A stretch of 64,000 nt of DNA from Oligoflexia bacterium (GCA_015232355.1 JADFZW010000001.1:310001-374000), one strand, 5' to 3'. Positions 1 through 9,180 are shown, counted from the stretch's first letter. Translations and numbers: made by a program. Notes: generated by a model not told the origin, from the letters alone.

Positions 1-373
1 AGATTGGAAGCGATTCATGAAGTCCATATTCAGAGGAGAAATAAGCAACCAACGGATTATTCTTATCCCTTTTGCCATAATTTTCTTCATACCAAGTTCT
101 TGCGCTTAAATATTTCTTAAAAGAACTATAGACCGCATCCACTTCTGCTATATATTGCTTATTTTGGGCCGCCTCTTCTAATTTTTGTTGAGAGACATCA
201 CAGAGTGTACGCAAGGGATTTTTATCTGCATTTCTCCATGCTTTGTAATCTAATTTAGCAAATAATTGTCTGGCATCCCAGTTCCATGAGAACCATAAAT
301 TGTTGGCCATCTCTAATAGTGGTTTTAATTTTTGTGGTGTAGTTGGTAGAACCGTAAAAGAACGTATTTTCAT
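1..373 (-). CDS. glgP: Alpha-glucan (glycogen) phosphorylase, N-terminal part, cut by window edge
   Basis: The frame runs without a stop from an ATG at 373 to the window edge (124 residues visible). The N-terminus (MKIRSFTVLPTTP, then NNLWFSWNWDARQLF) matches the DUF3417 domain that precedes the catalytic domain in bacterial and archaeal alpha-glucan phosphorylases. Residues about 109-123 (VAYFSSEYGLHESLP) are the start of the GT35 phosphorylase domain. The enzyme releases glucose-1-phosphate from glycogen by phosphorolysis in the cytoplasm. The start is set by a strong GAGGGGAGG ribosome-binding site just upstream. It is the last visible gene of the minus-strand glycogen operon, 71 bases after the GH57 gene. 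The catalytic lysine region lies outside the window. Confidence 0.85.
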   Translation of the reverse strand, partial: MKIRSFTVLPTTPQKLKPLLEMANNLWFSWNWDARQLFAKLDYKAWRNADKNPLRTLCDVSQQKLEEAAQNKQYIAEVDAVYSSFKKYLSARTWYEENYGKRDKNNPLVAYFSSEYGLHESLPI

Positions 374-444
374 ATCCTCCCCTCATTATCATTATAGATA
401 TAATCATAGAGTACAGAGGATGTTGTTTTAATAAATCATATCAA

Positions 445-1647
445 TCAACAATCAATTCCTCTATCTCTCAAACTTAATTTTAAATCATTTAGAACGTTAA
501 TGTAAATCATGTATGCTTCATAAGGAGTATCATATGGATTAAAATATTTGTGAACATCACCATCATTGAACCATTTTGTACAAGCATAGTAGTAGTGATC
601 TGAAGTCAACAATTTTCTCCAAGTATGAATTAGATTAGGATCTCTTGATTCTTTCACTGGTTTTTCGAGTGAATAAGCAAAATCTAAAGCAGAGTCTTGA
701 AGTGGATTACCAAGCCATGCGGATAAATCGCGATCAATATCGGCCCATGAAATATACTCTCGAGAATCAAATGGACCAACTGGCGGATAAGTTGCGGCCG
801 CCTCTGCTGGAGTTTGAAAACAATAATCAGGATGAGCAAGTATCTTTTCTGGAAGAACCTCTAAAAATTTGAATATTCCGGTATCGGCCCACTGATGTTC
901 ACCAAATGTTTCATAATCCATGAACAGACCAATAACTTCACCATTGCCGGCGACAGCGTGAAGCCAGTTAGCATACTTATCCGCTGTAAGCGGATACTCT
1001 GGCCAACCACCATTGGAGAATCTAAAAGCAACATCATCTGATAACCGATAATTTTTTAGAAGTAATTTAAGTTTTGGGGCCACCGATGGATAGTAAACAA
1101 AGTTGGGACTTCGCCAACCAAGCACGCGCTCCACTCCTTCGGCAAGAATGGTTTTGTATCCCATCTTTTCAATCTCAACGGCCAACTCATTATTGTAAAT
1201 GAGTTCAGTATTTCTAAAAGTAGTTGGTGTTACTCCAAACAAACTCTTCATCTTTTCTTTATGAAAAGTAACTTGCTCCTTAAATTCTTCCTTTGATTTT
1301 AGAAAGCACAGAGAGTGATAATAGGTTTCATTGATAATTTCCACACAACCTGTATCAACTAATCTTCTAAAGGAATCTAAAACATATGGTGCATATTTTT
1401 CCAGTTGTTCGATGATAATTCCACTTATACTAAATGCAATTTTAAATTGACCATTGTATTTTTTTATCAACTTCAACATCAAGTTGTTAGTTGGTATATA
1501 ACTCTTTTCTATGATTTTATATAAAATCTCTCTATTAATTTTGTCATCTTCATAGTAGTGATCAGGACCAATTGAAAAAAAATTATAATTTTTTCTCAGC
1601 CGAAAAGGCTGATGAACTTGAAAATAAAAACATACCGAAACACTCAT
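445..1647 (-). CDS. Glycoside hydrolase family 57 (alpha-amylase / glucanotransferase type)
   Basis: A 400-residue GH57 protein acting on alpha-glucans. Counting from an upstream in-frame GTG at 1659, the sequence shows HQP at 16-18, FRNTEL with the presumed nucleophile Glu152, and the MDYETFGEHQ block with the presumed acid/base Asp248. These are family positions read from motifs. I place the start at the ATG at 1647, not the GTG, because the bases GGGAGGGAAG between them form the ribosome-binding site for that ATG. It lies between glycogen synthase and phosphorylase, so a role in trimming or transferring glucan chains is likely. GH57 also contains branching enzymes and amylopullulanases; the short length fits the small alpha-amylase type. 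Substrate specificity is not determined. No signal peptide, so cytoplasmic. Confidence 0.8.
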   Translation of the reverse strand: MSVSVCFYFQVHQPFRLRKNYNFFSIGPDHYYEDDKINREILYKIIEKSYIPTNNLMLKLIKKYNGQFKIAFSISGIIIEQLEKYAPYVLDSFRRLVDTGCVEIINETYYHSLCFLKSKEEFKEQVTFHKEKMKSLFGVTPTTFRNTELIYNNELAVEIEKMGYKTILAEGVERVLGWRSPNFVYYPSVAPKLKLLLKNYRLSDDVAFRFSNGGWPEYPLTADKYANWLHAVAGNGEVIGLFMDYETFGEHQWADTGIFKFLEVLPEKILAHPDYCFQTPAEAAATYPPVGPFDSREYISWADIDRDLSAWLGNPLQDSALDFAYSLEKPVKESRDPNLIHTWRKLLTSDHYYYACTKWFNDGDVHKYFNPYDTPYEAYMIYINVLNDLKLSLRDRGIDC

Positions 1648-1676
1648 CTTCCCTCCCACATTAACTTAAGAATGAG

Positions 1677-1718
1677 AACTAAAGCTAAAACAAAAACAAA
1701 AACAAAAACTAAAACTAT
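1677..1718. repeat. 6-bp tandem repeat across a stop codon
   Basis: Seven consecutive 6-base units of the form aacaaa/aactaa. The last unit contains the stop codon (1715-1717, TAG on the minus strand) of the glycogen synthase gene. One of many such repeats in this window. Confidence 0.85.
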
Positions 1719-3034
1719 CTTCTACTCAAACATTCACTATAAACGTTAATCACCTTTTGAGCAGCAAAACCCCAATCCATCTTTTTCAAAATTTCCCAAT
1801 TACTCTCAGTCGTTTCTGTCAGTCCAGGTTCTTCTAAAACATCTACGATTGAAGATGCTAATTTATGAATATCCCAAAAATCGACCTTAATCACATTATC
1901 TAATAACTCAGCAACGCCAGATTGTTTGGAGATAATAATTGGCATATTGTATCTCATGGCCTCCAATGGAGTAATTCCAAATGGCTCTGACACAGAAGGC
2001 ATTACATACAAATCACTCATGGCAAATAATTTTTCTCTCTCAGTTTTACCTAAGAAACCAGTGAAGTGAAATCTGTCTGCAATTCTTAAATCTGCCATTC
2101 TGGTTATTAATTTCCTGGTCATATCTCCTGAACCGGCCATAACGAAACGAACATTCTTTTTTCTCTGTAATACTAAATTGGCCGCTTCCAAAAAATAATC
2201 TGGGCCCTTTTGCATAGTTATTCTTCCTAGATAAAGAACAATCTTATCTCTTTTGAATGGCCGATTATTTTTATCATATTGATAGATCTCATCTAGATCT
2301 ACTCCATTGTGAACTACACTCACCTTATCAGGATGAATTCCATATTTATTAACAACAATATCTTTGGTTCTGTGACTTACAGTGATTATCTTATCGGCAT
2401 TCTCCATGCCATATTTCTCGAGGTTAAAAATATCTTGATTACCATTTTCTCCTGAACGATCGATTTCAGTTGCATGCACATGCACCACCAATGGTTTTCC
2501 ACTCTGTCTCTTCGCCTCCACACCCGCTAAAAATGTCATCCAATCGTGAGCATGAATTACATCGAAGTCCTCCTTCTTAGCAAGAAGTCTTCCTACAACA
2601 GCAAAGCGAGTGACCTCACTTAAAAGATCATCGCCATAGTCTCCAGAAAAATCAATTGACTGTGATCGAGACAATGACTTGCTAGTTTCTACCTGCTCTT
2701 TAATAAAATTAAATTCCCCTTCAGTCTTTTTTAATTGATCTAGATATTCTTTGTAAGTAGAAAAGCTTAAATATGGTCGTAAAGATGAACTAACTCTGAT
2801 CTCTTTTTCTAAAAACTCTGCACTCTTTTTTATCTCCTCCATCTCTTCATATACATAATTTTGACCACCAATAACTCGAATACCAGCATTGTTAATCTCA
2901 CCTTTAATTTTCGGCAAAACAAAAGTAATTGCAACATTTTTTTTAGACAGCTGCTTAGTAAGTCCAAAACAAGCTGTACCAAGCCCTCCACTTATATAGG
3001 GAGGAAATTCCCATCCAAACATTAAAACTTTCAT
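1715..3034 (-). CDS. Glycogen synthase-like glycosyltransferase (GT-B fold)
   Basis: A 439-residue GT-B glycosyltransferase that should extend alpha-1,4-glucan from a nucleotide-glucose donor. The N-terminus MKVLMFGWEFPPYISGGLGTA is the starch/glycogen-synthase type glycine-rich acceptor loop (GGLG). HAHDWMTF follows at about 165, and the C-terminal donor domain carries LYLGRITMQKGPDYFL and the E-x7-E motif in SEPFGITPLEAM. Donor (ADP- or UDP-glucose) cannot be read from sequence. A ribosome-binding GAGGG precedes the ATG at 3034. It lies 84 bases after the debranching enzyme and 67 bases before GH57, all on one strand, so it is probably one operon. It is not the classical GlgA length (about 480), and resembles the GT4/GT5-like synthases seen next to GH57 genes. 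No membrane segments. Confidence 0.82.
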   Translation of the reverse strand: MKVLMFGWEFPPYISGGLGTACFGLTKQLSKKNVAITFVLPKIKGEINNAGIRVIGGQNYVYEEMEEIKKSAEFLEKEIRVSSSLRPYLSFSTYKEYLDQLKKTEGEFNFIKEQVETSKSLSRSQSIDFSGDYGDDLLSEVTRFAVVGRLLAKKEDFDVIHAHDWMTFLAGVEAKRQSGKPLVVHVHATEIDRSGENGNQDIFNLEKYGMENADKIITVSHRTKDIVVNKYGIHPDKVSVVHNGVDLDEIYQYDKNNRPFKRDKIVLYLGRITMQKGPDYFLEAANLVLQRKKNVRFVMAGSGDMTRKLITRMADLRIADRFHFTGFLGKTEREKLFAMSDLYVMPSVSEPFGITPLEAMRYNMPIIISKQSGVAELLDNVIKVDFWDIHKLASSIVDVLEEPGLTETTESNWEILKKMDWGFAAQKVINVYSECLSRR

Positions 3035-3088
3035 CGCCGAACCCTCTATTAATATAATAATTTTAAAAAAAATTTTCTTTTTTCTATT

Positions 3089-3130
3089 TTCTATCTTCTA
3101 TATTCTATCTTCTAACCTCTATCTTCTTAT
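3089..3130. repeat. 14-bp tandem repeat across a stop codon
   Basis: Three 14-base units (ttctatcttctata and variants). The third unit contains the stop codon of the debranching enzyme gene (3119-3121, TAG on the minus strand), so coding sequence and repeat merge. Confidence 0.85.
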
Positions 3131-5242
3131 CGAAGACAACAGTTCATAGGTTCTAATCACCTCGGCCACACTCCAAGCCTGAAATGGACAACCATTGGCC
3201 CTATATGGAGATGCTCCATCATAAATCTCTGCAACGGAATTTATTCCATGATCTCTCAGAGCATCTGTCACCAACGACTCAAAATATTTATACAAATAAT
3301 CAGCAGCACTCTTTTTATTATCAGCATCTGCTACTCGCAAATATGCCTCAGTAAAATGATAAATTGGCCATGGCCAAACTGTTCCCTGATGGTAGGATCC
3401 ATCTCGCTCTCTTGAACCACCCTCATATCTTGGGCAAAATCTTGGATCATCAGGTGATAAAGTTCTAAGTCCATATGGAGTTAACAGCTTTTCTTTAACT
3501 ACTTCAACAACTGACTTCATTATATCCTTGTTACACTTTAGCGGAGTATATGGTAAAGAAACAGCAAAGATTTGGTTAGGTCGTAGAGAAAGATCTTGTC
3601 CGTGTTCATTTACAACATCTGCAAGATAACAAAGTCGTTTATTATAAAATAACTCTATAAACGACTCTTCAATCTTCTTAATTACTCTTTTTATCTCATT
3701 TTCTATCAATTTATCATCTGAGGCAAACAACTCGAGATAAAAAGACAAGGCATTATACCAGAGAGCATTTATTTCCACTGCAAAACCATATCTAGGTGTT
3801 ACTGCTCGATCATCAACTCTAGCATCCATCCAAGTCAGTTGAGTGTTAGCATCTCCGGCCCAAATCAATCCATTCTCTTTCAATTCTGCGAATGGATTTT
3901 TTCTCTCTAGATAGCATCTAATTATTTCCCACATTGCTGTCTTAAGTTTTACTTTTACTTCATGATGATCAGAAGTAGAGGTACATCGTATATAATACTC
4001 TTGAATAGCATAAAAAAACCACAATGAGGCATCAACTGAATTGTATGCGGGAGTGTAACCATCTCTCTCTGGAAGATAATTAGGAATAACTCCATCCTTA
4101 ATATATTTTGCATAACTCTCTAGGATTCGAAGTGCCTCTTTGGGATTTGGTCCATGAATGGTGATACCTGGAATTGATATCATTGTATCTCTTCCCCACT
4201 CTCCAAACCATGGATATCCTGCCACAATAGAGGTATTTCCATTCTGATGTTCAACTAAAAATTGTCTTGCTGAAGTTTTAAGAGCTATCAATGCTTCCGA
4301 CAAAGCTTCACTTATTGTCTTTGTTGCCTTTGTTAGCTTTGTTGTCCTTATCGATTCTTTCAATGCCTTTCTACGATTAAGCTCTTCATTCCAAATAGTT
4401 TTCAAACTATCTCGCTCATAGCTCACTGGTTTTTCCAATGAAAAAGAGATTAAAATACTATCTCCAACTCTCATCTCTTTTTCAAAAATTCCAGGTCGGT
4501 ACAAATCCTCTTGGTAATCAAAACCTCTATTATTTTCCTCTATATATTCCATATTGTAATGCCATGCTGGCGATGGAAAATAATCTAATTTCTCATCACT
4601 ATCAATATAAAGTTCAGGCATACTATAATATGGAGCAAGTTTTACGATCTTGTTTCCTTTAGACTTTGCAATTGAATCTTCATCATAATATGACCTGACA
4701 TTCAAATCACAATTAGCTTTAGTGAGTGTGTGTATTCCTCTATAGGAAAGCAATGGAAATAATTTAAGTGTACACTTCCTACCTTTACTACCTTTATCCC
4801 CACTAGTATCCACTCTCGAATCTTCATTCAACGAATATTGAAGCAACAACATATTTTTTTTATGAACAAGCATTAATGATTGCTCTAACAGAAGAGATTT
4901 TCCCTCATTATCAATCTGATATAGAGTTTTTGGAAATAAATCGGAATCAAAGCGAGCAATTTTACTATAACCATGAGGTTGAAAGACAAAAGGATACTTA
5001 TTGCTATCTAATTCAAAGAGCATTCCATCTTCTGTCTCTAACGTTGCACCAACTTTTGACAATAGAGAATGCCTACCACCAAGCTCTCTCAATTCTACAG
5101 CAAACCACGAGTGATATTTTCTTGTGTTCACTCCACTGATAGTACTTAGTGCATATCCACCAATCCCATTCGTGTCTAACCATTCACGTTTTAGAGAGAA
5201 ATTCAAATCACCAAGTTCTCTTTTGTTGAAGAATACCCCCAT
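3119..5242 (-). CDS. Glycogen debranching enzyme (amylo-alpha-1,6-glucosidase, GH133 type)
   Basis: A 707-residue cytoplasmic debranching enzyme that hydrolyses alpha-1,6 branch stubs in glycogen. The N-terminal domain opens with EWLDTNGIGGYALSTISG and NTRKYHSW, the signature of the bacterial/archaeal GDE N-terminal domain. The C-terminal (alpha/alpha)6 catalytic half carries GYPWFGEWGRDTMISIPG at about 340 and WAGDANTQLTWMDAR further on, typical of the amylo-1,6-glucosidase domain. It lacks the glucanotransferase half of eukaryotic debranching enzymes. I choose the ATG at 5242 rather than an in-frame TTG at 5260, because GGAGG lies 10 bases before the ATG and overlaps the TTG context. It is the first gene of the glycogen operon, with a candidate promoter about 60 bases upstream. 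Confidence 0.88.
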   Translation of the reverse strand: MGVFFNKRELGDLNFSLKREWLDTNGIGGYALSTISGVNTRKYHSWFAVELRELGGRHSLLSKVGATLETEDGMLFELDSNKYPFVFQPHGYSKIARFDSDLFPKTLYQIDNEGKSLLLEQSLMLVHKKNMLLLQYSLNEDSRVDTSGDKGSKGRKCTLKLFPLLSYRGIHTLTKANCDLNVRSYYDEDSIAKSKGNKIVKLAPYYSMPELYIDSDEKLDYFPSPAWHYNMEYIEENNRGFDYQEDLYRPGIFEKEMRVGDSILISFSLEKPVSYERDSLKTIWNEELNRRKALKESIRTTKLTKATKTISEALSEALIALKTSARQFLVEHQNGNTSIVAGYPWFGEWGRDTMISIPGITIHGPNPKEALRILESYAKYIKDGVIPNYLPERDGYTPAYNSVDASLWFFYAIQEYYIRCTSTSDHHEVKVKLKTAMWEIIRCYLERKNPFAELKENGLIWAGDANTQLTWMDARVDDRAVTPRYGFAVEINALWYNALSFYLELFASDDKLIENEIKRVIKKIEESFIELFYNKRLCYLADVVNEHGQDLSLRPNQIFAVSLPYTPLKCNKDIMKSVVEVVKEKLLTPYGLRTLSPDDPRFCPRYEGGSRERDGSYHQGTVWPWPIYHFTEAYLRVADADNKKSAADYLYKYFESLVTDALRDHGINSVAEIYDGASPYRANGCPFQAWSVAEVIRTYELLSSIRR

Positions 5243-5854
5243 TGATAAACAATCCTCCAAATCCCAAAAACATCTTAGACCAAATAAAAAAAAATATTCA
5301 AAACATTATATCGCAAATTCTCTACTACACAAGTACTCAAACAATCTTAATAACGACATAAATATAGATCAGATAAATAGCGCATCTATTAACTATTCGC
5401 TTGCGCTCTCTCTCGCATCAACAACTCTTTTAATTAAGTTTACTTTGAATATTTGTTGAGATGTATATTGATAGCACCACTATAGATTTTTTTTCTAAAA
5501 AAATTCTATTATTTAAAAAAAGTGGTACCAAAAAAATTATCTGTAAAACACTCACAAAAAAAACTATTCAATTCTGCTTGTGATTATAGTGGACCAAAAT
5601 AGTTTACTATAACTCAAGCAACCTCGTTCACTACCACAAAAAACTAACCCAAGTGCAAATAGCATTAATAAGTTTAAGTTTTATTTACAAAAAAAAACAT
5701 CTCGAGTTTCATTGTAAATATAATTTGAATTGTTATCAACAATAATTAAAAATTTTTTTAAAAGTTCTAAAGTTACATAACAAACTTAAACATTTATTTT
5801 TCAAATGTTTTTTTTAAAATTTCAAATATTTTTCAAATATTTTTCAAAGATTTT
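5243..5854. other. Intergenic region upstream of the glycogen operon
   Basis: About 600 very AT-rich bases between the debranching enzyme start and the end of the LolB-like gene. It holds one convincing promoter on the minus strand (5305-5332). The rest is poly-A/T tracts and short imperfect repeats; open frames here are short, in antisense, and lack ribosome-binding sites. I see no RNA gene or transposon remnant. Confidence 0.6.
5305..5332 (-). promoter_or_regulatory. Candidate sigma70-type promoter of the glycogen operon
   Basis: On the minus strand, TTGTGT (5332-5327), a 16-base spacer and a perfect TATAAT (5310-5305), about 60 bases upstream of the debranching enzyme ATG. The same TTGTGT-N16-TATAAT combination recurs at 22689-22716. 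Confidence 0.6.
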
Positions 5855-5866
5855 TCAAAGATTTTT
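5823..5866. repeat. 11-bp tandem repeat across a stop codon
   Basis: Four 11-base units (caaatattttt twice, caaagattttt twice). The stop codon of the LolB-like gene (5855-5857, TGA on the minus strand) straddles units three and four. Confidence 0.88.
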
Positions 5867-6628
5867 TATTTCAAACAATAGATCTATTCTAGCAAATTCC
5901 CTATCTGAAGCTGTCATTACCTTGATAGTTTGAATGTTATTATAACTCTTCACTATCACGTAAACATTTTTCCCTCTCAACTCAAACTCTACCTCAAGTA
6001 GCGACTCTGAATTCCTCCACTTGAACAATTTCCCTATAGAATATTCGCAAAAACCAGTGGGAACGCTACTCTTTTTTGACAATTTTTCATCAAAGTAACA
6101 TTTACTAAAATCCTTCGCTTCATAAAATCTAAAAAAATGCCCCATCACTGGCCACACCACCTCTAACCAAGAAAATCTAAAATCTTTTTTTTGTTTTAAT
6201 TCCACCATTCTCTGACTCAAACTACCACCCAAAGCATCCTCTCTTTCATTTTTCCCCCAACTAAGAGTAAGCATCTCCTCTTTGTGCATAGGAAAAAAAA
6301 AGAGTAGTGCCCAATTTCTTGTAGTTAAATTTAATGTAGATTCAAAACCAAATCGATCGATATTCTCTTCAAAAACAATGCGCCCCTTGCCTTCGCCATC
6401 AAAACACATTTTTTTAAAATTATTTTGGAATCTATTGATCTCTTCTTGTTGGTTAAATTTCTGCTCACCTATTTTTTTTTCAAATTTTCTCTCGTTTGCT
6501 TCAAAATTACTACAAGAAGTAAACATAAAGGTGAGAGCGAAAGCGAGAGTGAGAGTATTTAAAGTAAAAACTAAAGCTGAAACTGAAATTGAGGTTGAAA
6601 CAATATCCGTCAACAATTTACTCAACAT
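5855..6628 (-). CDS. Small lipoprotein, LolB-like by size and pattern (uncertain)
   Basis: A 257-residue predicted lipoprotein. I place the start at the ATG at 6628. Upstream in-frame codons run antiparallel to the Lys/Asn tail of the preceding gene and encode an implausible Arg-rich stretch. From this start there is a long hydrophobic signal peptide ending in the lipobox FTSC. The mature part alternates beta-type segments (GEGKGRIVFEENIDRFGF, then LLFFFPMHKEEMLTLSW), resembling the half-barrel of LolB/DUF4292-type outer-membrane lipoproteins. That link is pattern inference only. The gene overlaps the TPR lipoprotein stop by 11 bases, indicating translational coupling and a shared role at the outer membrane. 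Its end lies in an 11-bp tandem repeat. Confidence 0.6.
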   Translation of the reverse strand: MLSKLLTDIVSTSISVSALVFTLNTLTLAFALTFMFTSCSNFEANERKFEKKIGEQKFNQQEEINRFQNNFKKMCFDGEGKGRIVFEENIDRFGFESTLNLTTRNWALLFFFPMHKEEMLTLSWGKNEREDALGGSLSQRMVELKQKKDFRFSWLEVVWPVMGHFFRFYEAKDFSKCYFDEKLSKKSSVPTGFCEYSIGKLFKWRNSESLLEVEFELRGKNVYVIVKSYNNIQTIKVMTASDREFARIDLLFEIKNL

Positions 6629-8918
6629 TCTTATTCTTAATACTATCTCTGCTTTTATTCTTAATCTTGACCTTGTTCTTGCTCTTGCTCTTATTTTTTT
6701 TCTTATTCTTATTATTATTCTTAATTGATTTTTTACTCTTATTTGCATCACTTTGAATCTTGTTATTACTATTTTCATCATCTATATCAATTGACTGCAA
6801 TTGCTTTGTCACAGATGCTGGCATTCTACTTCTGTCACTCACATTCGAATTTGCACTTAATCTTAACCTCTCAAAATCCTTTGCTCCACCACCCATTGAA
6901 GCAACAATCTTATACAATCCATCTTTTTCACTCTTATCTTTGCTGTTATTGTATGCCTCAATATAATATACTTTCGCTAAATTGTAATTTTTTAAAGCAT
7001 GGTAAATCATTGCTAAATGTTTGGAAATTACAGAATCAAAATCAACTCTATCTCTAGCAAATTTTATCTCTTTTAACGCAAGATCAAGTTTCCCTACTTT
7101 GTAATAATACCATCCTAGTGAGTCTCTTATATGACCATCATCAGGTTTTAATGCAACTGCCTTCTTTATATATTCGAGAGCTTTCTTTAAATCTACTCCT
7201 CTCTCCATCATTGAATAACCCAAAAAATTCCATGCATGAGCATTCTTAGGATCTTTCTTTATAACCTCCTCTAAAATCTTATAGGACTCATCATAATTTT
7301 TCTCCTTTTCATACAAAGAAGCAAGGTAGTAATCATGATCGGTACTATAGTTACTCTTCTTTCGAAGTCCACTGGTGATCTCTATTGCTCTTTTATTATC
7401 ACCAATCACCTCATAGTAGGTTGCTTTAACTATGTTTAATCCAACTTCCAATTTTGGATAGGCAGCAACATTTTTTTCAATAAAATCCATCAAGACCAAA
7501 ACTCTCTTTTCTCTATCTTCTCTTTCATCTCTGCCTTCATTACCTTTAGTAACTTTATTTTTATTATTAACAGCATTCTCAACAGCATTGCTGAGTAAAA
7601 TTTGTCCAATCTGAATATTACTATCTTCAAATAGCGGACTGTCCGCACTTACCTTTGAAAAATACTCCATTGCCTTATCGAATTCTTTGGTCTCTTCATA
7701 TATGGCCCCAAGATAATAAATAATCTTATCTGAATCCGGAACTTCCTTTAACAGATCCAAAAAAATCTTTTTTGCTTCCTCAAAATTACCTGTATCAGTA
7801 TATAAAATTGCTAACTTAACTTTAATATTTAAATCGTCAGGATCCATTCTCGATAGGGTCAATAAATATGGAATTATGTCTGCATACTTATAGAGTGAAA
7901 ATAAAACCTGAACAACTTTATTTAAGATCATTGAATTACCAGAGTTAGAATTACTCTTACTCAAATAATCTTTGTAAACTCCATAAGCATCTTCCACCTT
8001 TCCACTATTTTCATAGATTCCTCCTAATGCTAACACTGGAATATAATATTCAGGGTCTAATTTCATTGCTTTCCCAAAAAGTTCACTCGCTAGCGTCATC
8101 TTTTTTTGTTCTAATGCAATTTTTCCTCGATAATACGTCAAGACTGCTTTTTCATGTTTATCTCTATTTTTCTTCTCACAATTTTCCAGCACTTTCATTG
8201 CACTCTTCTTACCATTCTTTTCCTTTTCATCTTCACTTAGTGATTTTGCATAAAAGATACAAGCATCATGATTACCTGGTGACATCTTTAATACATTTTC
8301 ATATATCTCTCTTGCCTTGGCCCTTTTTGACATTGCTGTATACACTCCCGCCATCAACAATAATGTCTTTTCATCAACTGCTTTAACTTTAACTTTATTT
8401 TTAGCAACATTACTAGTGATAGAGGTCTTAATTAAATTTTCAAGAATGGCCTCTGCCTCTGCCACTTTACCAACTTTGATCAATTCAATCGCATATCTCT
8501 TGGTTATAAAATTATCTTCTGGTCTCAAATCATGTAAATTCTTCAATAAAATCATGGCCGCATAGTTATCTCCATTAAATGAGGCCCAACTGGCCTTTAA
8601 GAACATATCACTGGCCCAATAATTTATGGCCGGCCCACCTGCCTTTTTGATTGCTTTTGTTATCTCCATCAGTCTGCTATCTACGCTCTTCACATCCTTT
8701 TTTAACTTATCACCACCTTCACCAACTATTTGACCAACATTTTTTGCTCCTGCTAAACTATTCTCATCAACTGCACCAGAATATCCGTAATCCAAACTAT
8801 CGGTGCCATCAACATTTTTCATCTTCCACAACTTTGATTTTGAACCACTACCGCCAGTACTTGAACACGAGTAAATTGTAATCATAAGGAACACTAACAT
8901 TAAAAATTTTATACTCAT
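6618..8918 (-). CDS. TPR-repeat lipoprotein
   Basis: A 766-residue protein with a lipoprotein signal peptide (MSIKFLMLVFLMITIYSCSS, lipobox IYSC), then many tetratricopeptide repeats across residues about 90-690. Clear TPR consensus is visible, for example HAWNFLGYSMMERGVDLKKAL and DSLGWYYYKVGKLDLAL, giving a protein-protein interaction solenoid anchored on the periplasmic side of a membrane. The C-terminus (about 715-766) is a low-complexity Lys/Asn/Ser tail encoded by a simple-sequence tract. An AAAGGTG ribosome-binding site precedes the ATG at 8918. It is followed, with an 11-base overlap, by a small lipoprotein; TPR plus LolB-like pairs suggest envelope assembly or lipoprotein handling, but no function can be named. 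Confidence 0.85.
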   Translation of the reverse strand: MSIKFLMLVFLMITIYSCSSTGGSGSKSKLWKMKNVDGTDSLDYGYSGAVDENSLAGAKNVGQIVGEGGDKLKKDVKSVDSRLMEITKAIKKAGGPAINYWASDMFLKASWASFNGDNYAAMILLKNLHDLRPEDNFITKRYAIELIKVGKVAEAEAILENLIKTSITSNVAKNKVKVKAVDEKTLLLMAGVYTAMSKRAKAREIYENVLKMSPGNHDACIFYAKSLSEDEKEKNGKKSAMKVLENCEKKNRDKHEKAVLTYYRGKIALEQKKMTLASELFGKAMKLDPEYYIPVLALGGIYENSGKVEDAYGVYKDYLSKSNSNSGNSMILNKVVQVLFSLYKYADIIPYLLTLSRMDPDDLNIKVKLAILYTDTGNFEEAKKIFLDLLKEVPDSDKIIYYLGAIYEETKEFDKAMEYFSKVSADSPLFEDSNIQIGQILLSNAVENAVNNKNKVTKGNEGRDEREDREKRVLVLMDFIEKNVAAYPKLEVGLNIVKATYYEVIGDNKRAIEITSGLRKKSNYSTDHDYYLASLYEKEKNYDESYKILEEVIKKDPKNAHAWNFLGYSMMERGVDLKKALEYIKKAVALKPDDGHIRDSLGWYYYKVGKLDLALKEIKFARDRVDFDSVISKHLAMIYHALKNYNLAKVYYIEAYNNSKDKSEKDGLYKIVASMGGGAKDFERLRLSANSNVSDRSRMPASVTKQLQSIDIDDENSNNKIQSDANKSKKSIKNNNKNKKKNKSKSKNKVKIKNKSRDSIKNKNVE

Positions 8919-9100
8919 AAAAATTACACCTTTTAAATTTCATCTGGGGCACTGTTAAGATTTTTTCGGCAGTTGTTAATAAAAACATTAAAATTTAAGC
9001 AGCAATTTAGATGAAAATTTAAAATGAGATATGATGAAATATAATAAAATACGAAATTAACCTAAACATACTTAATTTAAAAAAAATTAGACTTATCGGG

Positions 9101-9130
9101 TTGACATACATGTACATGGTTTGTTATCAA
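9101..9130 (+). promoter_or_regulatory. Candidate promoter with palindromic operator for the PhaR-like gene
   Basis: Perfect -35 TTGACA (9101-9106), 18-base spacer and a -10-like TATCAA (9125-9130). The spacer contains CATGTACATG (9109-9118), a perfect 10-bp palindrome placed where a repressor would block RNA polymerase. If active, the transcript would have a leader of about 290 bases. The -10 box is weak. Confidence 0.4.
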
Positions 9131-9180
9131 TCGTTGATCGTTACAATCAAAAAAGATTGTTAAAACTAATGCTAGATTTT

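Noticed and set aside
5124..5459. 111-residue plus-strand frame opposite the debranching enzyme start
   Set aside because: Mostly antisense to a well-supported gene, no ribosome-binding site, no domain, composition typical of a shadow frame.
6629..6781. N-terminal Arg-rich extension of the LolB-like gene
   Set aside because: It is antisense-like readout of the Lys/Asn simple-sequence tail in another frame; a proper lipoprotein signal peptide begins at 6628.
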